5,053 nt of DNA from Planctomycetaceae bacterium (GTDB taxonomy: Bacteria > Planctomycetota > Planctomycetia > Pirellulales > Thermoguttaceae): the NCBI GenBank assembly GCA_031266315.1, contig JAISBG010000126.1, positions 1-5,053 on the forward strand, read 5' to 3'. Positions within the stretch are counted from its first letter, which is position 1. The number at the start of each line of letters is the position of its first letter. The notes beneath the pieces were generated by a model that did not search any database, was not told the origin of the DNA, and saw only the letters and a program-made list of their open reading frames with translations. Shown piece after piece: positions 1-4,970 of this stretch. A program made the position numbers and the translations under genes.

Positions 1-60
1 TTAATCTGATTCACTGTCGGCTATCGCCGACGCGACCTTTCAGCGAAAGGTCGCCCACCT
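1..60. repeat. Two tandem short hairpins at the left edge
   Basis: Two adjacent palindromes are visible. The first is GTCGGC (16-21), loop TATC, GCCGAC (26-31). The second is a perfect 10-bp stem, GCGACCTTTC (32-41), loop AGC, GAAAGGTCGC (45-54). The second has the same AGC loop and CTTTC/GAAAG top as the large hairpin at 2931-2989, so I treat it as part of the same dispersed family (family A). No T-run follows on either strand, so a terminator role is weakly supported. The 16 bases at 5-20 recur exactly at 4955-4970. Confidence 0.7.
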
Positions 61-63
61 ACA

Positions 64-137
64 AAAGGTTGCCCACCTAATGATTGCTCACTTTTAACAA
101 AAATTCCAGTGGGAAACACAGAATCCGGTAGAATTAG
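64..137 (-). repeat. Dispersed repeat family A, copy 1 (reverse orientation)
   Basis: Read on the minus strand this stretch gives, in order: TAATTCTACCGGATTC, GTTTCCCACTGGAATTTTTG, TTAAAAGTGAGCAATCAT, and AGGTGGGCAACCTTT. The same blocks occur in the same order in the copy at 2851-2960: TCTGATTCCACCGGATT, then TTCCAACGGAATTTTCGTTAAAGG, then TAGGCAATCAT and GGGTGGGCAACCTTTC. The similarity is clear by eye but imperfect. No open reading frame explains the conservation, because the reading frames across it differ between copies. It lies upstream of the export ATPase gene. Its boundary with the hairpins at 16-54 is uncertain. Confidence 0.65.
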
Positions 138-182
138 GACTTTTTAACGATGGGGCGGAACATGAGTTAGAAACTTGAAAAA

Positions 183-211
183 TACCAAATACACTCCTAA
201 CACAGTATAAA
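183..211 (+). promoter_or_regulatory. Putative promoter of the export ATPase gene
   Basis: A TATAAA box (206-211) is preceded by CACAG and, 17 bases further up, by TACCAA (183-188). The -35 match to TTGACA is poor. The whole module nevertheless lines up without a gap with the sequence upstream of the other forward gene (1822-1850), sharing ACACAGTATA and the spacing. If the box is used, transcription would begin at about 217-219, giving a nearly leaderless mRNA from the ATG at 217. This agrees with the absence of a Shine-Dalgarno there. This is inference from two instances. Confidence 0.35.
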
Positions 212-216
212 GTCGT

Positions 217-1539
217 ATGAAAAACCTTGAAGATCATATTCAAAGCATAATGCCGGCGCGGCTTGTGGGAACGGTTGTTCAGACGCACGGAATGACAATT
301 GCGGCGGCAGGTTTTCCGAGTCCGGTAGGAAGTGTTGCGGAGATTGACCGACCCGGCAGTGAACCGCTTGTTGCTGAAGTGATCGGGTTCAAAGACGAAC
401 TCACCATTCTTTATCCGTACAGCGACATCACCGGTGTTCGACGCGGTAACCGGATTCGACTCACGAAAACATTGCCGTGGCTCCGTGTCGGTGAAAATTT
501 ATTAGGACGTGTTCTCAATGCCGAAGGTAAACCGGTTGACGGTTTGCCGTTGCCGGTTCTTGAAGAGCAGATTTTGTTCGATAATGACCCGCCGCCTGCC
601 AGTTCCCGTCCGCGTATCAATTCAATTCTCTCAACCGGTGTTCGTGCGATTGACGGCATGTTGACTTGCGGGCGTGGACAGCGGCTTGGTATTTTTGCCG
701 GTTCCGGTGTCGGAAAGAGCGTAACACTTGGCATGATTGCCCGTTACACGAATGCGGATATTATTGTTATCGGATTGATTGGTGAACGCGGACGGGAACT
801 GAATGATTTTATCGAACGTGATTTGGGTGCCGACGGTTTGAAAAAAAGTGTTGTGGTTGTTGCCACCTCAAACGAACCGGCATTGATGCGGGTTCGTGCG
901 CCGATGACCGCAATGGCAATCGCGGAATATTTCCGCGATCAAGGTAAAAACGTGTTGGTGATGATGGATTCGCTGACACGGTTTGCCATGGCGCAACGCG
1001 AAATCGGTCTTGCCGCCGGAGAACCGCCGACAACAAAAGGTTATCCGCCGTCTGTTTTTGCAATGTTACCCAAATTGGTTGAAAGAGCGGGACGTTCCGT
1101 AACAGGAACCATCACCGCGTTTTTCACCGTGTTGGTCGAAGGCGACGACCACAACGACCCCATTGGCGATACCGTGCGCGGATTGCTCGACGGACATATC
1201 TGGTTGTCACGAAAATTGAGTACACGCGGACATTATCCGGCAATTGACCCGATTGAAAGTATTTCGCGGTTGATGCCGGACATTTGCGATTCGGATCATT
1301 TGAAAGCGGCTCGGTTAATGCGAAAACTACTCGGCGTTTATCTTGATAACGAAGATTTAATTTCAATCGGAGCCTACCGCACCGGAAGTAATCCCGAAAT
1401 TGATTACGCTATTAAAATGAAACCAATCATCGACCAGTTCCTGCAACAAAATGTTGCCGACCAAGCCAAACTCGATCAAACCATTCATCGAATTAAAGAA
1501 TTATTCTTATCCGCAGAAAACTCCGAAAATCGAAAATAA
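217..1539 (+). CDS. fliI: Flagellar/type III export ATPase, FliI/SctN family
   Basis: A 440-residue ATPase of the F1-like family that energises the flagellar or injectisome export gate at the inner face of the membrane; in the family it forms a hexamer and works with FliH- and FliJ-type partners. Residues 18-85 form the N-terminal beta-barrel region (GTVVQTHG...APVGS-like). The catalytic core has Walker A AGSGVGKS (161-168, Lys167), the catalytic-glutamate segment IGERGRE (188-194, Glu190), Walker B VLVMMD (246-251) and the family block TRFAMAQREIGLAAGEPP (254-271). An arginine-finger segment, ESISRLMP, follows (347-354). The C-terminal domain carries IGAYRTGSNPEID (384-396). Length and motifs are normal, so it should be active. 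The ATG at 217 is the first start after an in-frame stop at 208-210 and leaves a short N-terminus; Met12 (250) is an alternative. No Shine-Dalgarno is visible. No FliH, FliJ or other flagellar gene adjoins it in the window, so flagellar rather than injectisome use is an inference from overall resemblance. Confidence 0.93.
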   Translation: MKNLEDHIQSIMPARLVGTVVQTHGMTIAAAGFPSPVGSVAEIDRPGSEPLVAEVIGFKDELTILYPYSDITGVRRGNRIRLTKTLPWLRVGENLLGRVLNAEGKPVDGLPLPVLEEQILFDNDPPPASSRPRINSILSTGVRAIDGMLTCGRGQRLGIFAGSGVGKSVTLGMIARYTNADIIVIGLIGERGRELNDFIERDLGADGLKKSVVVVATSNEPALMRVRAPMTAMAIAEYFRDQGKNVLVMMDSLTRFAMAQREIGLAAGEPPTTKGYPPSVFAMLPKLVERAGRSVTGTITAFFTVLVEGDDHNDPIGDTVRGLLDGHIWLSRKLSTRGHYPAIDPIESISRLMPDICDSDHLKAARLMRKLLGVYLDNEDLISIGAYRTGSNPEIDYAIKMKPIIDQFLQQNVADQAKLDQTIHRIKELFLSAENSENRK

Positions 1540-1560
1540 AGTATTGTAACTGTCTATTTT

Positions 1561-1789
1561 ATTTTTACCTATTTACGTAATATGCTGCTGAAGTATTCCT
1601 CCGCCCCGTAAGGGGCAATGCGTAACAACCCACCGCAACGCGGTGGGAAACGATACACATAAACAATCGCCCTGTAAGGGCAACGCAAAGCGAATCCATT
1701 GCCCTTACAGGGCGAAATTATGGTGGGCTAGAACCCACCGCGTTGCGGTGGGTTGTTACGCAATGCCCCTAAAGGGGCGAGGTAAAAAT
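1561..1789. repeat. Nested mirror-symmetric inverted repeat (family B, REP/MITE-like)
   Basis: This fills most of the 344-base gap between two forward genes. The outer tips ATTTTTACCT (1561-1570) and AGGTAAAAAT (1780-1789) are exact reverse complements. Main arms 1603-1647 and 1734-1778 pair at 42 of 45 positions, and inner arms 1667-1683 and 1699-1715 pair at all 17. Within the arms lie six small palindromes in mirror order a-b-c-c'-b'-a': GCCCCGTAAGGGGC (1603), CCCACCGCAACGCGGTGGG (1629), GCCCTGTAAGGGC (1669), GCCCTTACAGGGC (1701), CCCACCGCGTTGCGGTGGG (1734) and GCCCCTAAAGGGGC (1765). The left side carries about 30 extra bases (1571-1600) with no counterpart on the right. I see no flanking target duplication. 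The layout resembles paired REP units (BIME) or a MITE. It could also stop transcription from the upstream gene, although no T-run follows. Confidence 0.85.
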
Positions 1790-1821
1790 TGGCAATCCTA
1801 CTGTACCAATACCTCAAAAAA

Positions 1822-1850
1822 TATCAATTTCATAGTTCACACAGTATATT
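1822..1850 (+). promoter_or_regulatory. Putative promoter of the nucleosidase-like gene
   Basis: TATATT (1845-1850) is preceded by CACAG and by TATCAA 17 bases upstream (1822-1827). Its arrangement equals that found before the export ATPase gene (183-211), with the shared 10-mer ACACAGTATA at 1839-1848. It would give a 5' leader of about 27 nt that includes the AGGAG at 1872-1876. The -35 box is poor by the usual consensus, so the case rests on the parallel with the other gene and on position. Confidence 0.35.
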
Positions 1851-1871
1851 AATTCCCCACAACACTGTTAC

Positions 1872-1876
1872 AGGAG
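1872..1876 (+). promoter_or_regulatory. Shine-Dalgarno AGGAG that fixes a TTG start
   Basis: AGGAG ends 7 bases before the TTG at 1884, which is good spacing. No in-frame ATG or GTG lies close by. The next in-frame ATG falls inside the conserved AMPMEA motif, so TTG at 1884 is the best start. This is the only clear Shine-Dalgarno among the three genes of the window. Confidence 0.75.
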
Positions 1877-1883
1877 AATTTCC

Positions 1884-2825
1884 TTGTCCTTCCAACAATT
1901 GATTATTCGTTGGCTTACTGCTCAGGTTTTACGGAAAGCGAAACAAGAAATCTTGACAGTACCGGATAAATCTGTATCGGATACCAAAATACCGGACGAA
2001 TATTCGGAATGTCCGGCTGCTTCCAAACAATTGTGTTGCGAGAATCAACCGAATAACTCGGATGTTACCGCAGTTGATCTTGGATTTGTGTTTGCAATGC
2101 CGATGGAAGCCTCCGGTGTGGCGGACGACTTGAAACAACATCAGACAACTCGAGGAAATGGTCGGACATTCCATACTGGTATTTTTCATGGTTATCGTAC
2201 AGCGATTGTTGAATCTGGTGTTGGTCAGGAAAATGCCGGACGTGCCGCCGAAGTGTTGCTTGATGTGTTCCAACCGAAACGGATTTTTTCCGCCGGTTAC
2301 GCGGGCGGATTGTCGAAACGGTTGAAACAATTTAACGTTTGCTTTCCTGAAATATTGGTTCGGGAATCCGACGGAAAAACATTCTACGTCTCAAATTCCG
2401 TTCCCGAAATGATTGAAGAATCATCTGATTTGGGAAAACGAGAAAAACAAAACGGAAAATTAATCTTATTGACAACAGATTTTGTTGTTGGTTCTCCGAA
2501 ACGAAAATCATTGTTGTATCACCAAACCGGAGCGGAACTGGTTGACATGGAAACATTTGCGGTTGCGGAAGTTTGCCGGCAACATCAGATTCCCATGCTT
2601 GCAGTCCGAATCATTTTGGATACGGTGGAAGAACAAATTCCTAAAGATGTTCAGCGGATTTTGAAAAATGTTGAAAAAGGCGGAGCCAGATTAGCGGGTT
2701 CTGTTTTGGGTTCAATATTTTCGCGTCCGTCGTCGATGCTTGATCTTCTTTCGCTCAAACAACGCGCTCTCCGCGCCGCTGACCAACTCGCAAAACAAAT
2801 CGCCGTAGAATTAGTAAATCATTGA
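1884..2825 (+). CDS. Phosphorylase-superfamily protein, MTA/SAH nucleosidase-like
   Basis: A 313-residue protein whose residues of about 65-262 match the nucleoside phosphorylase/MTA-SAH nucleosidase fold (PNP_UDP family), which cleaves N-glycosidic bonds of purine nucleosides. Visible motifs are FAMPMEA (70-76; Glu75 sits where E. coli MTAN has catalytic Glu12), SGVGQENAGRAAEVLL (111-126), the nucleoside-site SAGYAGGL (136-143), ELVDMETFAVAEV (218-230; Met222-Glu223 match the ribose-binding Met-Glu) and VRIILD (241-246; Asp246 matches the catalytic Asp of the usual SD pair, with Leu for Ser). The first 64 residues, starting MSFQQLIIRWLTAQVLRKAK, are an extra segment: an amphipathic or hydrophobic start, then a polar, low-conservation linker. 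The C-terminal 50 residues form a predicted helical tail beyond the core. The substrate is not determinable; MTA, SAH, another nucleoside or a hopanoid-type phosphorylase (HpnG-like) role are all possible. It is transcribed towards the isomerase gene. Confidence 0.82.
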   Translation: MSFQQLIIRWLTAQVLRKAKQEILTVPDKSVSDTKIPDEYSECPAASKQLCCENQPNNSDVTAVDLGFVFAMPMEASGVADDLKQHQTTRGNGRTFHTGIFHGYRTAIVESGVGQENAGRAAEVLLDVFQPKRIFSAGYAGGLSKRLKQFNVCFPEILVRESDGKTFYVSNSVPEMIEESSDLGKREKQNGKLILLTTDFVVGSPKRKSLLYHQTGAELVDMETFAVAEVCRQHQIPMLAVRIILDTVEEQIPKDVQRILKNVEKGGARLAGSVLGSIFSRPSSMLDLLSLKQRALRAADQLAKQIAVELVNH

Positions 2826-2850
2826 TCGTTACAATTGAACTTCTGAATAT

Positions 2851-3047
2851 TCTGATTCCACCGGATTAGATGTTTCCCAACGGAATCGTAAAATAATTGA
2901 GTAATATTCCAACGGAATTTTCGTTAAAGGTAGGCAATCATCGGGTGGGCAACCTTTCAGCGAAAGGTTGCCCACCCGATGATTGCCTATGAAATTTTAC
3001 TTATTATTTTACGATTCGGTGGGAAATACCAATCCGGTAGAATCAGA
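2851..3047. repeat. Dispersed repeat family A, copy 2: long imperfect inverted repeat
   Basis: This nearly fills the spacer between the two convergent genes. The ends TCTGATTCCACCGGATT (2851-2867) and AATCCGGTAGAATCAGA (3031-3047) pair at 16 of 17 positions. Inside, TTTCCCAACGGAATCG (from 2873) followed by TAAAATAATTGAGTAA mirrors TTACTTATTATTTTACGA (from 2998) and CGGTGGGAAA with few mismatches. The centre is the perfect hairpin 2931-2989. The left half carries about 25 bases more (about 2906-2930), where CCAACGGAAT appears a second time, so the arm looks partly duplicated. The block order equals that of the copy at 64-137. No coding potential is apparent. Confidence 0.82.
2931..2989. terminator. 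Perfect 28-bp hairpin between convergent genes (possible two-way terminator)
   Basis: Bases 2931-2958 are the exact reverse complement of 2962-2989, leaving a 3-base AGC loop. The stem contains GGTGGGCAACC-type sequence, so it would be very stable. It lies 106 bases after the nucleosidase-like stop and 84 bases after the isomerase stop on the other strand, a natural place for a bidirectional terminator. No T-run follows on either side, so termination would be hairpin-only. The stem is also the core of a dispersed repeat, so it may be there for that reason alone. Confidence 0.45.
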
Positions 3048-3072
3048 AAAAATTATTCCGATATTTTTGATT

Positions 3073-4500
3073 TTATTTGATACAGATTGCGTCCATACCG
3101 AGTAAATCAGCGAATTTTTTGAGTTTTTCCGCAATATGTCCCACTCCGACAGCACAGTGATGAGCCGGACCGTAGGAACACCATGCGTCAATGAATTTAC
3201 GTACACCAAGCGAAAACCGGTAACGGCTGTTTGTGTTACCGATTTCCAGTATTGCGCCGGGAACCGATTCGCCTTCTGCAATCAAAAGCCGTAACACTCC
3301 ATTGGGCGCGTCAATCACCGAAAGAAGTGTTACCGCACCAGACCGGACACTCATTTCAACACTTAAACCACGTCCGGTTTTGCCATGATAAACTTTGAGC
3401 GGTTTGAGTTTTGTTTTGCCTTCTGCAATTTTTGTGTGACCGGGACCGTCGTGTCCCATGAGAATGACGTCATCGTTGAAATCAAGAGCGTAAAACTCAG
3501 TAAAAGAACCGCCAGCATCAAAAGAATCGAGAATTTTCATTGCCTGTACGTTTTTAACTTCGTATTCTCCGGCAACAGGAATACCGGAAGCCGTCAATAA
3601 TGAATTACCGACAATAACACTGCCGATCAAATCAACATAAGTTTCATCTCCGGTTCCGTTACTGAAATAGGCAAGCGAACCGAGCCGGTGATGTTTGACC
3701 AATTGATCGAGAGCAGCAGCCGTTTGCGCGGCACGGCGAATTTCCGTTTCATCGCAATCCACCTGAACATCAAAGTGTTCCCGAATTTGCGCAACTTTAA
3801 TATCAACAGCCGAAGATTCCATGTTTTCACGTAAATGCCGTAACTCCGCCATTTCGATCAATTCGAAATGACAACCGAATTGTTTGGAATGGTTCGTTAA
3901 ATCGGAATAAATGTCCAACATTCCGCCGTAATAATGTCCCAATAATCCGACTCGGTTTTTACGCATTATTTCTGCAACCCGTGCCGCTTCAATCCAATCG
4001 TTGATTTCCTGCCACGCAACCGGATCATCACGCAAAACACCGGTTACTTGATGAAAATCAATACCGGAACGAAGTAAAACATTGGCAATTTCGGGAACAC
4101 TGCAAGCCTGACAATGAGCCAACCATTCGCCGGTCATTTTAACACGGTCTTGAGAAGCGTTGAAGGTTGCGTAATCAATGGCGGCTGTCGGCTGCAAATT
4201 AAGAACAATAACCGGAACCTTGATTTTTTGTACCACCGGTAAAACCGTTGAAGAAAGCGCGTAAGTTGAAACGTACAGAAATACAAGTTGAACATCTTCC
4301 CGTTTAAGACGATCCGCTGCCTGTTGAGCGGCAACCGGATTATCGATCAAACCAACATCAACCACTTCCACATCAAGCCGTGAAATATTGTCGGCGATAA
4401 CATGTTGATAACCGAGTAAACGTTCCCGTAATCCCTCAAACTGTAACCAATAAGTTTCGAGACCAATTCCGAATAAGCCAATTTTAATTTTTGTATCCAT
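3073..4500 (-). CDS. L-fucose/L-arabinose isomerase family protein (AraA-like)
   Basis: A 475-residue soluble sugar isomerase of the AraA/FucI fold, expected to interconvert an aldose and a ketose with a divalent metal (Mn2+ type). The N-terminal half has alternating beta/alpha segments (IKIGLFGIGLE 5-15, VQLVFLYVSTYA 70-81, VPVIVLNLQP 95-104). A second Rossmann-like domain starts near residue 183 (RVGLLGHYYGGMLDIYSD). Metal-site residues appear in AraA order: GEYEVK (Glu312), GGSFTEFYALDF (Glu335), DVILMGHDGPGH (His350) and GPAHHCAVGVGH (His447/His448). These correspond to E. coli Glu306, Glu333, His350 and His450. It is slightly shorter than the 500-residue E. coli AraA and diverged, so the true substrate may be a different pentose or hexose. 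No araB- or araD-like kinase or epimerase is in the window. The ATG at 4498-4500 begins directly with the first beta strand. No Shine-Dalgarno is visible before it. Confidence 0.82.
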   Translation of the reverse strand: MDTKIKIGLFGIGLETYWLQFEGLRERLLGYQHVIADNISRLDVEVVDVGLIDNPVAAQQAADRLKREDVQLVFLYVSTYALSSTVLPVVQKIKVPVIVLNLQPTAAIDYATFNASQDRVKMTGEWLAHCQACSVPEIANVLLRSGIDFHQVTGVLRDDPVAWQEINDWIEAARVAEIMRKNRVGLLGHYYGGMLDIYSDLTNHSKQFGCHFELIEMAELRHLRENMESSAVDIKVAQIREHFDVQVDCDETEIRRAAQTAAALDQLVKHHRLGSLAYFSNGTGDETYVDLIGSVIVGNSLLTASGIPVAGEYEVKNVQAMKILDSFDAGGSFTEFYALDFNDDVILMGHDGPGHTKIAEGKTKLKPLKVYHGKTGRGLSVEMSVRSGAVTLLSVIDAPNGVLRLLIAEGESVPGAILEIGNTNSRYRFSLGVRKFIDAWCSYGPAHHCAVGVGHIAEKLKKFADLLGMDAICIK

Positions 4501-4505
4501 TGTAC

Positions 4506-4551
4506 AATATTTGTGGTTTGTGGTGATTTGTGATTGGAGGTTTGGAATTTG
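4506..4551 (-). other. G-free segment in the isomerase mRNA leader
   Basis: The plus strand from 4506 to 4551 contains no C, so the transcript of the isomerase would contain no G across 46 nt directly before the start codon. The plus strand shows loose repeats of TTGTGG and ATTTGTG (4509-4515, 4526-4532). Such a leader should be unstructured. Together with the absence of a Shine-Dalgarno, this suggests initiation that depends on an open, A/C-rich leader. Function is inferred; the base composition is directly visible. Confidence 0.55.
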
Positions 4552-4582
4552 CGAATAGTAAATTGCAAACTACGAATAAAAT

Positions 4583-4611
4583 ACTATACCTAAATCACTA
4601 ATAATTGTAAA
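4583..4611 (-). promoter_or_regulatory. Sigma-70-type promoter for the isomerase gene
   Basis: On the minus strand, TTTACA (4606-4611) is followed by exactly 17 bases and then TATAGT (4583-4588). Both boxes are close to the TTGACA/TATAAT consensus. Transcription would begin near 4576, giving a leader of about 75 nt. An overlapping TTGACT lies 5 bases further up but would give a 22-base spacer, so TTTACA is preferred. Confidence 0.6.
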
Positions 4612-4666
4612 GTCAAGAAAAAAGATAGAAAGTAATTATTCACCAGATTGTTGATTATTAACCACA

Positions 4667-4799
4667 GGCAATTTCTAAAAACTTTTAACAAATAGCAAAG
4701 ATTATTTTTGACAAGATATACATGATTTACTGAATTTATTTGATTTTATTCTGTAAATTTTGTAAATCCTGTCAAAAAAACTGATTTTTAGAAGTTGCC
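4667..4799. repeat. Nested inverted repeat, family C (MITE-like)
   Basis: The outer arms GGCAATTTCTAAAAA (4667-4681) and TTTTTAGAAGTTGCC (4785-4799) pair at 14 of 15 positions. The inner arms 4705-4730 (beginning TTTTTGACAAGATATACA) and 4753-4778 (ending TGTAAATCCTGTCAAAAA) pair at 22 of 26. The spacing between inner arms is 22 bases. The inner motif, in which GTAAAT/ATTTAC and CCTGTCAAAA/TTTTGACAGG recur in short periods, is of the TGTAAATCCTGTCAAA intergenic repeat type seen in several bacterial genomes. Nothing coding is visible. The outer right arm ends in GTTGCCCAC (4794-4802), also found in family A. Confidence 0.72.
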
Positions 4800-4817
4800 C
4801 ACAGAGGAGATAAATTA

Positions 4818-4903
4818 TTCGTAATATTTCAGTGGAATTTTTATATTTCAACATGAAAAACGCGAAAAATTAGTGGGCAATCCCTTCACTGAAGGGTTGC
4901 GCC
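4818..4903 (+). repeat. Dispersed repeat family A, copy 3 (degraded)
   Basis: GTAATATTTCAGTGGAATTT (from 4821) matches the stretch starting GTAATATTCCAACGGAATTT at 2901, with 4 differences in 22 bases. After an A-rich stretch, AGTGGGCAATCCCTTC, loop ACT and GAAGGGTTGC form a stem (4877-4900, one bulged T) at the place where copies 1 and 2 have the GTGGGCAACCTTTC hairpin. The terminal CCCAC complement is missing on the right, so the long hairpin is broken. The region is otherwise non-coding. Confidence 0.55.
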
Positions 4904-4954
4904 GGTTGATTCCGCATTGACTCCAAAACGGAAGGCAATACAATTTGCCGCTCT

Positions 4955-4970
4955 TCTGATTCACTGTCGG
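4955..4970 (+). repeat. 16-base direct repeat of positions 5-20
   Basis: TCTGATTCACTGTCGG occurs exactly at 5-20 and 4955-4970. Both copies lie beside family A sequence, and TCTGATTC also begins family A copy 2 at 2851. I read it as an edge motif of the repeat family, not as an attachment site, because the two copies flank no integrase or other mobility gene. Confidence 0.6.

Noticed and set aside
94..288. Reverse frame of 64 codons at the left edge
   Set aside because: It crosses the family A repeat and the ATPase start, and has no motif or start signal.
411..734. Reverse frame of 107 codons opposite the export ATPase
   Set aside because: It is a shadow of a well-conserved coding strand; its residues are the antisense of the ATPase core.
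1603..1778. Possible CRISPR array from regularly spaced palindromes
   Set aside because: The palindromes are of three different kinds in mirror order, not identical direct repeats with unique spacers.
1643..1852. Forward reading frame of 69 codons in the spacer
   Set aside because: It lies largely inside the nested inverted repeat, translates the hairpin sequence, has no ribosome binding site and resembles no protein.
1929..2330. Reverse frame of 133 codons opposite the nucleosidase-like gene
   Set aside because: It is antisense to a gene with clear conserved motifs in the forward frame and has no recognisable domain of its own.
5..4970. The 16-base direct repeats as attachment sites bounding an integrated element
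   Set aside because: No integrase, transposase or tRNA gene is present between or beside them, and the motif belongs to the edge of a repeat seen elsewhere in the window.
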